A program made the position numbers and the translations under genes. DNA of 64,000 nt from positions 123,479-187,478 of the forward strand of contig DASWKF010000134.1 in NCBI GenBank assembly GCA_036396795.1. Reading direction: 5' to 3'. How positions within the stretch are numbered: position 1 is the stretch's first letter; every line of letters starts with the position of its first letter. Shown piece after piece: positions 24,503-32,960 of this stretch. The stretch comes from JAHEEM01 sp036396795. Lineage in GTDB: Bacteria; Pseudomonadota; Gammaproteobacteria; Steroidobacterales; Rariloculaceae. The notes below the pieces were generated by a model. It ran no database searches. It was not told where the DNA came from and saw nothing but the letters and a program-made list of their open reading frames with translations.

Positions 24503-25969
24503 CTACACGAGCACCACGTCGAACTGATCCGGCGCATACAGGCTCTCGCTCTGCAATCTGATCGTGACACCCGTGAGCTCCTCCAATTCCGCCATGCACG
24601 AGGATTCCTCGTCGAGCAGGCGCTCGATCACACCCGGTCTGGCGAGCACCAGCAACTCCTGAAACTCGAACTGTCCATGCTGCCTCAGGATCTCGCGAAA
24701 GATCTCGTAACAGACGGTCTCGGCGGTCTTAACGTAACCGCGACCCTCACAGCTTGGACAGGCCTGACACAAGACGTGTTCCAGGCTCTCTCGCGTTCGC
24801 TTTCGAGTCATCTCGACCAGTCCCAGGGGCGAAACCTCCACGATTTGCGTCTTCGCATGATCCCCGGCGAGGCGCCCCGACAGCGCCTGCAGCACCTGAT
24901 CGCGGTGCGCCTCCTCGAGCATGTCGATGAAGTCGATAATGATGATTCCGCCGAGATTCCGCAGCCGAAGCTGCCTGGCGATCGCGACGGCAGCCTCGAG
25001 GTTGGTGCGGAATATCGTCTCTTCGAGATTCCGGTGTCCGACATAGGCCCCGGTATTGACGTCGATGGTCGTCATCGCCTCCGTCTGATCGAAAATCAGG
25101 TAGCCGCCGGATTTCAGCGGGACCTCGCGTTGCAGCGCGCGCTGAATCTCGTCGTCGACGCTGTAGACGTCGAAAATCGGCCAATCACCAGTGTACTGCT
25201 CGATCATCGGCGACATGTGCGGGATGAACTTCTCGGCAAACTCCATCATCGACTCGAACACCGCGGCGGAATCCACGCGAACACGCTCCATCTCGGCGCT
25301 CAACAGATCCCGGAGCACGCGCAGGGCCAGCGGCAGATCGTCGTAGATGAGCTCCGAGGGACCGGCCTGCCGTCCCGCCTCTTCGATTGCGTCCCACAGC
25401 TTTTGCAGGTACTGCATGTCGGCGCGAATCGCGTCCACGGATGCGCCTTCGGCGGCCGTGCGGACGATATAGCCCGCGGAATGATCCTGCTCGCAGAGCT
25501 GCTCCACAATGCCGCGCAGCCGCTCCCGCTCGGCGTCGTCCTCGATACGCGCGGAAACGCGAACGCCGCTGCCAAACGGCATCATAACGAGATTACGGGA
25601 GGGAATCGTGACCTGGGTCGTCAGCCTCGCGCCCTTCGTGCCCAGAGGATCCTTGAGCACCTGCACGAGTATCTCCGAGCCCTCCTCGACGAGCTCACGA
25701 ATGCTGAGCTCGGTATCGTCGGCGTCGGCCTCATCATGCGGAATCCTGCCGATGTCGGACGCGTGCAGAAACGCCGTGCGCTCCAAACCGAGCTCGACGA
25801 ACGCCGCCTGCATTCCCGGCAGCACGCGCGAGACCCGCCCCTTGTAAATGTTGCTGATGAATCCGCGCCGATTGGCTCGCTCGATGAGCACCTCCTGAAC
25901 GACGCCGTTCTCCACGATCGCGGCGCGCACCTCGCGGGGCGTGACGTTGACCAGAATCTCTTCCCTCAT
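24503..25969 (-). CDS. rng: Ribonuclease G
   Basis: Endoribonuclease that matures the 16S rRNA 5' end and takes part in mRNA decay. The 488-residue product carries the N-terminal EEILVNVTPREVRAAIVENG, an S1 domain (NIYKGRVSRVLPGMQAAFVELG), the metal-binding DNase-I-like motif MTTIDVNTGAYVGHRN followed by GGIIIIDFIDM, and the zinc link CQACPSCEGRGYV. It lacks the long C-terminal scaffold of RNase E, which separates it from that paralogue. The ATG at 25969 overlaps the maf stop (ATGA). Confidence 0.96.
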   Translation of the reverse strand: MREEILVNVTPREVRAAIVENGVVQEVLIERANRRGFISNIYKGRVSRVLPGMQAAFVELGLERTAFLHASDIGRIPHDEADADDTELSIRELVEEGSEILVQVLKDPLGTKGARLTTQVTIPSRNLVMMPFGSGVRVSARIEDDAERERLRGIVEQLCEQDHSAGYIVRTAAEGASVDAIRADMQYLQKLWDAIEEAGRQAGPSELIYDDLPLALRVLRDLLSAEMERVRVDSAAVFESMMEFAEKFIPHMSPMIEQYTGDWPIFDVYSVDDEIQRALQREVPLKSGGYLIFDQTEAMTTIDVNTGAYVGHRNLEETIFRTNLEAAVAIARQLRLRNLGGIIIIDFIDMLEEAHRDQVLQALSGRLAGDHAKTQIVEVSPLGLVEMTRKRTRESLEHVLCQACPSCEGRGYVKTAETVCYEIFREILRQHGQFEFQELLVLARPGVIERLLDEESSCMAELEELTGVTIRLQSESLYAPDQFDVVLV

Positions 25970-26574
25970 CGCCGAAGCTCGTTGCCATAGAGCCACTGAG
26001 GCTGGTTGACGCGGCGCAGCAGAGCCGCCGTCTCCGCCAGCGGCAGGCCCACGATGGCGGAGAAGCTTCCCGTGATGTGCTCGATGAAGACGGCGCCGAG
26101 ACCCTGAGCGCCGTACGCCCCCGCTTTGTCCATGGGCTCGCCACTCGCGCAATAGGCGCGACGCTCGGCGTCGGTGGAGCTGCGGAATGCGACCTCGCTG
26201 CTGCAGAGCGCCGAGCTCATGCCGTGCTGGTCGCGCAGCGCCACCGCGGTGAGCACGCGGTGCACGCAGCCGGAGAGCTCAGCGAGCATCGCCATCGCCT
26301 CGCTCTCGTCGCGCGGCTTGCCGAATATGCGCGAGCCGAGAACGACCGCGGTATCGGCCGCGAGCACGGGCCGGATGCGATCGGCCGAAAGCTCGCTCCA
26401 GACCGTTTCGGCTTTCGCTTCGGCCAGGCGCGTGACGTAAGTTTCCGAGGCTTCGCCCGCGCGATAGGCCTCGCATACGTTCGCGGGCAGGACTTGGAAG
26501 CGCACGCCGATTTGCTCGAGCAGCTCGCGGCGCCGCGGCGAAGCGGAGGCCAAATAGATGAAATCCTTTGTCAT
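25966..26574 (-). CDS. maf: Maf-like nucleotide pyrophosphatase (YhdE type)
   Basis: House-cleaning pyrophosphatase acting on dTTP/UTP and modified nucleotides. The 202-residue protein shows the Maf signatures LASASPRRRELLEQIG, ADTAVVLGSRIFGKPRD and GAYGAQGLGAVFIEHITGSFSAIVGLPL. It is first gene of the maf-rng-yhdP-nitrilase-tldD operon, with a promoter at 26582-26609 whose -10 box ends 7 bp before the ATG and no Shine-Dalgarno sequence, so it is a leaderless candidate. Confidence 0.94.
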   Translation of the reverse strand: MTKDFIYLASASPRRRELLEQIGVRFQVLPANVCEAYRAGEASETYVTRLAEAKAETVWSELSADRIRPVLAADTAVVLGSRIFGKPRDESEAMAMLAELSGCVHRVLTAVALRDQHGMSSALCSSEVAFRSSTDAERRAYCASGEPMDKAGAYGAQGLGAVFIEHITGSFSAIVGLPLAETAALLRRVNQPQWLYGNELRR

Positions 26575-26581
26575 TCAATAA

Positions 26582-26609
26582 ACTATACGAGCTACTTTGA
26601 GGCAAGCAA
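26582..26609 (-). promoter_or_regulatory. Sigma-70 promoter of the maf-rng-yhdP-tldD operon
   Basis: On the minus strand TTGCTT (26604-26609) and TATAGT (26582-26587) with a 16 bp spacer. Transcription would start within one or two bases of the maf ATG at 26574. Confidence 0.6.
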
Positions 26610-26681
26610 AGGACCTTGCCTTTGGCCGGGCCGACGGCCCGCGACCTCACGGCCCCCAGGGCGAGGGCGATGCGGGTCGGG

Positions 26682-27152
26682 TTAGCCGCGGTGGTAGGGA
26701 TGCCCGTTGAGCAGGCTCCATGCGCGGTAGACGGCCTCGGCGACGATGACGCGCACGAGGCCGTGGGGCAGGGTCAGCGGCGACAGCGACCAGCGCTCCG
26801 CGGCGCGCGCCAAGCACTCCGACCCCAGCCCGTCGGGCCCGCCGATGAGCAGACAGATCGGAGCCCCGCCCGCGAGCCAGGCTTGGAGCTTGCCGGCAAG
26901 CCGCTCGGTGCTCCAACCCTGGCCGTCCGCCGCCAGCGCGACAACCCGGGCGCCGGCGGGGATGCGGCGCAGCATGCGCCCGCTCTCGTCCTCGACGGCC
27001 TTGCCCGTATCCGAGGCGCGCGTGCGCTTCGCCAACGGCACTTCGACGAGATCCAGGCAACATCGCGCGTCGAGCCGTCGCGCATAGTCGTCGAAGCCAT
27101 CGCGCACCCAGTGCGGCTGCCGATTGGTGGCCGAGATGACGAGGATGCGCAC
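26682..27152 (-). CDS. rlmH: 23S rRNA (pseudouridine-1915-N3) methyltransferase RlmH
   Basis: SPOUT-class methyltransferase acting on assembled 70S ribosomes. The 156-residue product has RILVISATNRQPHWV at the N-terminus, the SAM-binding knot PICLLIGGPDGLG, and the C-terminal LSPLTLPHGLVRVIVAEAVYRAWSLLNGHPYHRG, near-invariant in RlmH. The start is GTG. It lies 31 bp after rsfS, as in E. coli. Confidence 0.97.
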   Translation of the reverse strand: MRILVISATNRQPHWVRDGFDDYARRLDARCCLDLVEVPLAKRTRASDTGKAVEDESGRMLRRIPAGARVVALAADGQGWSTERLAGKLQAWLAGGAPICLLIGGPDGLGSECLARAAERWSLSPLTLPHGLVRVIVAEAVYRAWSLLNGHPYHRG

Positions 27153-27183
27153 CGTGGACCTTCGATCGCGGCGTCGGTCGATC

Positions 27184-27549
27184 TCAGCCCGACTCGCCTA
27201 CGTCGCGGCGTGCCGAGATGTCCCAGAGATTCTCCAGGCTGTAGAAATCCCGGGTCTTGGGCAGCATGATGTGGACGACGGTATCGCCGAGGTCGACGAG
27301 CACCCACTCGCCGCCGGCCTCGCCTTCGACCCCGACAGGCTCGTAGCCCGACTGCCTGCAGCGTTCCAGCAAGGCTTGCGCAACAGCGCGCACGTGCCGA
27401 TCCGAGCCGCCGCTCGCGATGATCATCGTGTCCATCAAGGAGGTGAGGTGCCGCACGTCGAGGCGCAGCACGGACTGCGCCTTGAGATCGTCGAGCACGT
27501 CGAGGACGAGCTTGTCGAGCGTGTCCGAGGTCTTTTTTCTCCCAGGCAT
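27184..27549 (-). CDS. rsfS: Ribosome silencing factor RsfS
   Basis: Binds ribosomal protein L14 and blocks subunit joining under nutrient limitation. The 121-residue product has the family core LVLDVLDDLKAQSVLRLDV, TDTMIIASGGSDRHVRAVAQALLE in closely related form, and GGEWVLVDLGDTVVHIMLPKTRDFYSLENLW. The ATG overlaps the nadD stop by one base, and the gene precedes rlmH. Confidence 0.96.
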   Translation of the reverse strand: MPGRKKTSDTLDKLVLDVLDDLKAQSVLRLDVRHLTSLMDTMIIASGGSDRHVRAVAQALLERCRQSGYEPVGVEGEAGGEWVLVDLGDTVVHIMLPKTRDFYSLENLWDISARRDVGESG

Positions 27550-28208
27550 CAGCGATAGCAGCCGGAATCGAGAATGATCGCGCGCACGCTGTCGGGGAGC
27601 AGATAGCGCGGATCCACGCCGGCCGCGATCGTATGCCGCAGCTCCGTCGCGGAGATCTCGAGCTGGGTGACGGCTTGCAGGAAGATGTGCCCGGAGGGCG
27701 TCTCATGCAGCCGAGCGGGCTCTGCCGTGCGCCGCTCCTCGAGCAAGCGTCCTAGCAGGCTGTCTTCGGGCATATTCCAGCCGGGGCGCTGCGCCACGAC
27801 CAGATGAGCGAGCTCAAAGAGCTCCGTCCAGCGATGCCAGCCGCTCAATCCGAGAAAAGCGTCCATGCCCAGTAACAGACACAAAGGCGTCTCCGGGAAG
27901 TCGTCTTTGAGACTCGACAACGTGTCGATCGTGTAGGACGGTCCCGAACGCCGAAACTCCCTATCGTCGACCACGAATCCTTGATGCTCTGCAGTCGCGG
28001 TCTTGATCATCTCGAGCCGCAAATTCCCGGCCGTGGGCTTGCGATCGCGGTGCGGCGGCTCGCTGCAGGGAATGAAACGAACTTCGGCGAGGCCGAGCGT
28101 CTCGGAGAGCTCGAGCGCCGTTCGCAGGTGGCCGAAATGAATCGGGTCGAAGGTGCCGCCGAACACGCCGATGGGGCCGTTGCCTGGCACGGGGCTGGGC
28201 GAGATCAA
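27549..28208 (-). CDS. nadD: Nicotinate-mononucleotide adenylyltransferase
   Basis: Forms deamido-NAD from NaMN and ATP. The 219-residue protein has the nucleotidyltransferase motif GVFGGTFDPIHFGHLRTALE and the C-terminal ISATELRHTIAAGVDPRYLLPDSVRAII (ISxTxxR signature). The start is probably TTG at 28208, which overlaps the holA stop (TTGA) and has AGAGG six bases upstream; a GTG at 28187 is the alternative. Confidence 0.95.
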   Translation of the reverse strand: MISPSPVPGNGPIGVFGGTFDPIHFGHLRTALELSETLGLAEVRFIPCSEPPHRDRKPTAGNLRLEMIKTATAEHQGFVVDDREFRRSGPSYTIDTLSSLKDDFPETPLCLLLGMDAFLGLSGWHRWTELFELAHLVVAQRPGWNMPEDSLLGRLLEERRTAEPARLHETPSGHIFLQAVTQLEISATELRHTIAAGVDPRYLLPDSVRAIILDSGCYR

Positions 28209-29230
28209 GCGACCTCTCTGCGTCGCGGCGAACCGAGCACGTCGAAGACGAGCTGGGTCAACCCCTGCCAGGGATTTCCAGGAACGACGCCCTTGACCAC
28301 TCGGTCGACCTCCGTCGCGCGGCGCAGCAGCTCACGCACCCGTGGCGGCCGCAAGCGCGCCGCGGCTCGCCCGATCAGCGGCTGCCGCTTGCGCCAGACG
28401 CCGCCGCTTGCGAGCGCGGCGTCCAAGCTCAGACCCTGTCTCATGCCGGTCTGCAGTCGGGCCAGCAGACAGAGCTCGCGGCCGATCGCCCAGGACACCA
28501 CCGCGGGCTCGGCGCCTTCCGCTCGCAAGCTCGCGAGTATTCGGAAGGTGCGGGCGCTTTCACCGGCGAGCAGCGCATCGACGAGCCGAAAGACGTCGAA
28601 GCGGGCACTATTGGCAACCGCCGCGAGCACTTGGTCCTCGTCGAGCACCGCATCATTCGCCGATAGCGCCAGCTTCTTAAGCTCCTGATCGGCGGCGAGC
28701 AGATTGCCTTCGACGCGGTCCGCGAGCAGCTCTGCGCCGGCTTGCGTGAGCTTCAGATTCAAGCCCTGGGCGCGCTCCCTGATCCAAGCCGGCAAGGATT
28801 CGCGCTCGATCGGCCAGAGTTGCAGCAGCACACCGTTCGCCTCGATGGCTTTGACCCACGGAGCCCGGCTGGCTGCCGAATCGAGCTTGTCTGCCGCGAC
28901 CAGCACCAGGCGATCGGGGTCGGCGCTTTCCGCCAGGTTGAGCAATGCCCGGCCTCCGGCTTCGCCCGGGCGCGTCGAGCTCAGCCTGAGCTCGACGATA
29001 CGCCGCGTGGCGAACAGCGACAGATTGTCCGCCGCGCTTTCGAGCTCATTCCAACGAAAGCCCTTGTCGACCACGAAGAGCTCTCGCTGCTCGAATCCGC
29101 CGCGGCGCGCCCGTGCCCTTATCGCGTCCAAGGCTTCCGCAACCATCAACGGCTCGTCGCCGCTGACGAGATAGATGCGCGCGAGCCCACCCGTCAGGTG
29201 ACGCTGGAGCTGTCGAGCGTTGAGCTTCAC
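28205..29230 (-). CDS. holA: DNA polymerase III delta subunit
   Basis: Clamp-loader subunit that opens the beta clamp. The 341-residue product has the delta features LARIYLVSGDEPLMVAEALDAIRARARR at the N-terminus, GNLLAADQELKKLAL in the centre and the helical C-terminal collar domain. The start is GTG at 29230. In E. coli holA follows lptE directly; here a Trm112-like gene, yidD and cysS come before it. Confidence 0.94.
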   Translation of the reverse strand: MKLNARQLQRHLTGGLARIYLVSGDEPLMVAEALDAIRARARRGGFEQRELFVVDKGFRWNELESAADNLSLFATRRIVELRLSSTRPGEAGGRALLNLAESADPDRLVLVAADKLDSAASRAPWVKAIEANGVLLQLWPIERESLPAWIRERAQGLNLKLTQAGAELLADRVEGNLLAADQELKKLALSANDAVLDEDQVLAAVANSARFDVFRLVDALLAGESARTFRILASLRAEGAEPAVVSWAIGRELCLLARLQTGMRQGLSLDAALASGGVWRKRQPLIGRAAARLRPPRVRELLRRATEVDRVVKGVVPGNPWQGLTQLVFDVLGSPRRREVA

Positions 29231-29239
29231 GGCAGCGGC

Positions 29240-29503
29240 TTAGGCCTCGAGCTGCGAGAGCAGAATGCCGTGCTCCTCGATCAAGACTGGAATGCCGTCG
29301 CAGATCGGATAGGCGAGCTTGCCGTCGCGTGTGACCAACGCCGCGGCAAGCGTCTCCGTGAGCACGGTGTCTTCACGGCTCTTGATCTTGGATTCGGCGA
29401 TGAGCCTGTTGAGATCTTCGAGCTGCGCCTGGGGCATCGGCGCCAGCGGCAGGTGGGTAACCGGACAACAGATGATATCCAGCAGGCTGCTATCCAAGCT
29501 CAA
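29240..29503 (-). CDS. Trm112-family protein (YcaR-like)
   Basis: An 87-residue protein with LLDIICCPVTHLPL at the N-terminus and KLAYPICDGIPVLIEEHGI at the end, the Trm112 fold. The central part is longer than in most bacterial YcaR proteins (about 60 residues). Trm112 in eukaryotes activates methyltransferases; the bacterial role is not settled. It overlaps yidD by 14 bp. Confidence 0.88.
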   Translation of the reverse strand: MSLDSSLLDIICCPVTHLPLAPMPQAQLEDLNRLIAESKIKSREDTVLTETLAAALVTRDGKLAYPICDGIPVLIEEHGILLSQLEA

Positions 29504-29768
29504 TACGCCCTCCCGGCTGCGGTGGCCGGCTTCGGTCCTCGGGAACCGGGTCGTACCCGGAGCTGCCCCAGGGATGGCAGCGTCCGACCCGTTTGACGCT
29601 GAGCCAGCTGCCGCGCAGCGGGCCGTACCGGCGCACCGCGCTCGCGGCGTAGGCCGAGCAGGTCGGCCAGTGCCGACAGTTGCCCCTGAGCCAGGGCGAC
29701 ACGGCGAGCTGATACAGCCGGATCGCGCCGATCAGCGCTCGGGTGCATAGCTCGGTTACCCTATTCAT
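29490..29768 (-). CDS. yidD: Membrane protein insertion efficiency factor YidD
   Basis: A 92-residue inner-membrane-associated protein that assists YidC-dependent insertion. It shows the diagnostic order YQLAVSPWL, RHWPTCSAYAASAVRRYGPLRGSWL and RCHPWGSSGYDPVPE. It normally lies between rnpA and yidC at the replication origin; here it is between cysS and a Trm112-like gene and overlaps the latter by 14 bp. Confidence 0.93.
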   Translation of the reverse strand: MNRVTELCTRALIGAIRLYQLAVSPWLRGNCRHWPTCSAYAASAVRRYGPLRGSWLSVKRVGRCHPWGSSGYDPVPEDRSRPPQPGGRIELG

Positions 29769-29771
29769 TCG

Positions 29772-31160
29772 TTAGCGTGCGCGCCTCCAGCGCGAGCCGT
29801 CCGCACCATCCTCGATCACGATGCCCTCGCGGGTCAAGCGCCCTCTGATCTCGTCCGCGGCAGCGAACTGCCGCTGCCGGCGCAGCGACTCGCGCTGCGC
29901 GACGAGAGCGTCGATTTCGCTCTCGGTCAGGCTCATGGGGCCGCCGGCGCGCATGAACCAGGATTGCGGATTCTGTTGCAGCAGCCCGAGCAGCCGTCCC
30001 CCGGCCCGCAACGCCGCCGCTAGCTCACGGCGGCGTTGCGGCTCCTCGCAGCGATTCGCTTCCCGGGCAATGGTAAAGAGCTCCGCGAGCGCGCGGGGTG
30101 AGTTGAGATCGTCCTCAAGGGCCTCGATGACGGCGCCCGGCGGTTCCGCGAGCTCGCCGGCCTCGGCGGGGCCTTCGATTCCCGCCGCGCGCAGCGCCCC
30201 GTACATGCGGTCGAGCTTCAACTGTGCTTCGCTCAGGACTTCCGATGTCCAGTCCAGCGGTTGACGGTAGTGCGCGGTGAGCAGCCCGAGCCGTACGACT
30301 TCGGCCGGCGCCGCTTCGAGCAGATCCTTGATCAGGAGCACATTGCCGACCGACTTCGACATCTTCTCGCTATCGACGTGTATGAGCCCGTTGTGGACCC
30401 AATATCGGCAAAACGGCGCGCCCCCGTGCGCGCAGGTACTCTGCGCCAGCTCGTTCTCGTGGTGCGGGAACACCAGATCCTGGCCGCCGCCGTGAATATC
30501 GATCGTTTCGCCGAGATGCGCCTCGGCCATCGCGGAGCATTCGATGTGCCAGCCCGGCCGCCCCCGGCCCCAGGGGCTGTCCCAACCCACGACGTCAGCG
30601 GCGGATGGCTTCCAGAGCACAAAATCCCCCGGATCGCGCTTGTACGGCGCGACCTCGACCCGAGCCCCGGCGATCATCTCGTCGCGCTCGCGACCGGAAA
30701 GGCGGCCGTAGGCAGGAAAGCTCGGCACCGAAAACAGCACATGCCCCTCGGCTGCGTAAGCGTGGCCGCTCTCGACGAGACGCTCGATCATCGCCGTGAT
30801 CTCGGGAATATGCCCGGTGACCACCGGTTCGACGTCGGGAGGCTCGACGCCGAGCTTGGCCATATCCTCGTGATAAGCGGCGAGATAACGCGCGGTGATG
30901 ACGGCGATCTCGACCCCTTCGGACTTTGCCGCCGCATTGATCTTGTCGTCGACGTCGGTGACGTTGCGCGCGTAGATCAGACGATAAGTGCGCCGCAGCA
31001 GCCGCGCAAGCACGTCGAACACGACCGGCGGTCTCGCGTTGCCGATGTGCGCGTAGTTGTAGACGGTCGGCCCGCAGACATACATCGTGACCCGATTCGG
31101 ATCGGCGGGCTCGAAGCGCTGCCGCGACCGCGTCAAGGTATTGTGTAGCTGTAGAGCCAT
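29772..31160 (-). CDS. cysS: Cysteinyl-tRNA synthetase
   Basis: Class I aminoacyl-tRNA synthetase of 462 residues. The catalytic motifs are MYVCGPTVYNYAHIGNARP (zinc Cys and HIGH-type) near residue 27, HHENELAQSTCAHG with further zinc ligands and KMSKSVGN near residue 265. A TATGAT -10-like box lies about 35 bp upstream of the ATG in the divergent cysS-hisI region. Probably first gene of a cysS-yidD-trm112-holA-nadD-rsfS-rlmH run. Confidence 0.97.
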   Translation of the reverse strand: MALQLHNTLTRSRQRFEPADPNRVTMYVCGPTVYNYAHIGNARPPVVFDVLARLLRRTYRLIYARNVTDVDDKINAAAKSEGVEIAVITARYLAAYHEDMAKLGVEPPDVEPVVTGHIPEITAMIERLVESGHAYAAEGHVLFSVPSFPAYGRLSGRERDEMIAGARVEVAPYKRDPGDFVLWKPSAADVVGWDSPWGRGRPGWHIECSAMAEAHLGETIDIHGGGQDLVFPHHENELAQSTCAHGGAPFCRYWVHNGLIHVDSEKMSKSVGNVLLIKDLLEAAPAEVVRLGLLTAHYRQPLDWTSEVLSEAQLKLDRMYGALRAAGIEGPAEAGELAEPPGAVIEALEDDLNSPRALAELFTIAREANRCEEPQRRRELAAALRAGGRLLGLLQQNPQSWFMRAGGPMSLTESEIDALVAQRESLRRQRQFAAADEIRGRLTREGIVIEDGADGSRWRRAR

Positions 31161-31249
31161 CGACGTCCGGGCGCAGGGGCGAGATTGAAGCGGGCTATCA
31201 TAGCAACAATGCGTGGCCGTAACGGACTCTCCCGGGCCGCGCGCTGGCT

Positions 31250-31255
31250 TATAAT
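31250..31255 (+). promoter_or_regulatory. -10 box upstream of hisI
   Basis: Consensus TATAAT, 28 bp before the hisI ATG. No convincing -35 element. A GGAAACAGG sequence in the short leader can serve as ribosome-binding site. Confidence 0.4.
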
Positions 31256-31283
31256 CTGCGCAATATCAGATGGAAACAGGCGC

Positions 31284-31751
31284 ATGACGGACAGATTCGC
31301 TCCGAGGCGGAGCGTGAAACAGGTCGAGGAAGGCACGGAGCTGGCGCCCAAGTTCGACGACGAGGGGCTCATCCCGGCGGTGGCGACCGACTACCATACC
31401 GGCGAGCTGCTCATGCAGGGTTATATGAATGCCGAGGCGCTGAGCAAGACCATAGAGACGGGCGAGGCGCACTATTACAGCCGCAGCCGGCGCGTGCTCT
31501 GGCACAAGGGCGCGACCAGCGGCCTCGTGCAAACGCTCCGCGAGCTGCTCATCGACGACGACCAGGACTGCGTCTGGCTCAGGGTCGAGGTGGCCGGCGG
31601 CGCCAGCTGTCACGTCGGTTATCGGTCTTGCTTCTACCGTCGTATCCCGATCGGCGCCGACGCCGACAAGGTCTTGGAGTTCACCGACACCGAGAAGGTC
31701 TTCGATCCGAAGGCCGTCTACGGCGACGTTCCGAATCCCACCAAGCTATGA
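31284..31751 (+). CDS. hisI: Phosphoribosyl-AMP cyclohydrolase
   Basis: Third step of histidine synthesis: opens the adenine ring of PR-AMP. The 155-residue product has EGLIPAVATDYHTGELLMQGYMN, the signature YYSRSRRVLWHKGATSG, and the metal site DDDQDCVWLRVEVAGGASCHVGYRSCFYR. It is a stand-alone cyclohydrolase without the HisE domain. The start is the ATG at 31284. No other his gene is nearby. The 3' end overlaps the convergent gene by 34 bp. Confidence 0.95.
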   Translation: MTDRFAPRRSVKQVEEGTELAPKFDDEGLIPAVATDYHTGELLMQGYMNAEALSKTIETGEAHYYSRSRRVLWHKGATSGLVQTLRELLIDDDQDCVWLRVEVAGGASCHVGYRSCFYRRIPIGADADKVLEFTDTEKVFDPKAVYGDVPNPTKL

Positions 31752-32257
31752 CGCCGTGTCGCTGCGCCCCGACCCCTGAGGTCGAACGTCGGCACGCCGC
31801 GGCTGTCAATCAGATTCTCTGCAAGCAGCCACGCCCGGGCGGCAACACCGTCACCTTCGAACCATGCCAGCGCGCTGCCCTCGCGAAAGCTGTAGCCCCA
31901 GCAATCGAGATCGTCGAGGAGTCTGCGGCGCCCGAGACCCGGCAATCGCTCCGCCAATAACACCTGCAAGTAGCAAACGGCGCTTTCCTCCGCGAGGTCG
32001 CCACCGGCGTCCCTCCACAAGGCCTCGCGGCGATCCGGCGTCATGCAGATGTAGTGGCTCATCTCGTGGAGCAACGAATGTGCGGGCGTGTCGCTGCGTG
32101 CGAACAGGCAACGCCCGGCGAGACCGGCTTCGGGTTCGCCCCAATAGGATGCCGGTATGCTCTGCCGCGGCGGTATCAGAATGAGCTCGAGTTCATAGGA
32201 CCGGATCAGCCTCTCGACGGCCGGCGAGGCCAAGTCCCGCAATTCAACGACGGGCAT
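31718..32257 (-). CDS. Putative zinc metallopeptidase with HExxH motif
   Basis: A 179-residue protein without signal peptide or membrane helix. SLLHEMSHYICMTPDRR provides an HExxH zinc site near residue 64, and EESAVCYLQVLLAERL, about 25 residues later, can offer the third Glu ligand, a gluzincin-like layout. PASYWGEPEAGLAGRCLFA and DCWGYSFREGSALAWF look conserved but belong to no family I can name. Peptidase activity is inference from the motif. It lies 24 bp upstream of... the lptE stop side in the same direction, and its 3' end overlaps hisI by 34 bp on the opposite strand. Confidence 0.75.
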   Translation of the reverse strand: MPVVELRDLASPAVERLIRSYELELILIPPRQSIPASYWGEPEAGLAGRCLFARSDTPAHSLLHEMSHYICMTPDRREALWRDAGGDLAEESAVCYLQVLLAERLPGLGRRRLLDDLDCWGYSFREGSALAWFEGDGVAARAWLLAENLIDSRGVPTFDLRGRGAATRRHSLVGFGTSP

Positions 32258-32281
32258 GCGCGGTCGGCGGCCTGCGGCGCG

Positions 32282-32797
32282 CTAGGTCGTCGGCACGACG
32301 TTGCGATCGGCGGCGATTCGCCGCACGACTTGCCGCGCCAGGTCCGCGGCGAGCGACTGCCGTAGCTCCGTTTCCTCGGCGCTCTTTCCGAGAACTTCAG
32401 TCTCGTCGTAAGTGTAGCTGCGAGTCAGCACCAGGGATTCCGGCTCGATCAAGGCTCTGCCGTCGGCTTCCAAGGAGAACGTGACGAGATAATAGACCTC
32501 GTACTCTCTCGGAACATTGCGCGCCGACACCGACAAGATGCGTTGCCCTGCGTTGTCTTCGAGTATTCGCAAGATTGCTCCGGCTTCCTGCTCGGTGCTG
32601 ACGACACTGGCGCCGCGCTCTCTCAATGCGCGTTGGAGGCTATCGTAGAACTCCGAGTACCGGTTGTCCGTCGCAAGGTAGGTCTGAGCCGTTTCGACCG
32701 GCATCGCGTCGGTGACGCCCTGAAGCCTGAAGCCGCAACCGCCGATCGCCGCGGCCGTGACGACGACAATCAGCGTTAGACTCCGGCGTAGAGGCAC
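32282..32797 (-). CDS. lptE: LPS-assembly lipoprotein LptE
   Basis: Outer-membrane lipoprotein that plugs LptD and helps insert lipopolysaccharide. From the GTG at 32797 the 171-residue product begins with a signal peptide (LRRSLTLIVVVTAAAIGGCGF) whose lipobox ends at Cys and continues FRLQG, the usual LptE start after the cysteine. An upstream ATG at 32878 would precede the likely -10 element (TATAAA, 32865-32870), so I reject it. lptE is divergent from leuS here, whereas in E. coli both are in one operon. Confidence 0.9.
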   Translation of the reverse strand: MPLRRSLTLIVVVTAAAIGGCGFRLQGVTDAMPVETAQTYLATDNRYSEFYDSLQRALRERGASVVSTEQEAGAILRILEDNAGQRILSVSARNVPREYEVYYLVTFSLEADGRALIEPESLVLTRSYTYDETEVLGKSAEETELRQSLAADLARQVVRRIAADRNVVPTT

Positions 32798-32960
32798 GCG
32801 AGCGCCGGACCGCGCAGAAAGGCGCGCGCGGTCGGCGTTCCGACGCGGCTTGATTCCAGGGTGGTTTATACAGATCATCCGTCACTGTCACGCAGCTGCG
32901 AGCTTCGGAAGCTTAACGGATAGCGCGTTCGAACGAAACCTGAGGAAGATCCAAACGACG

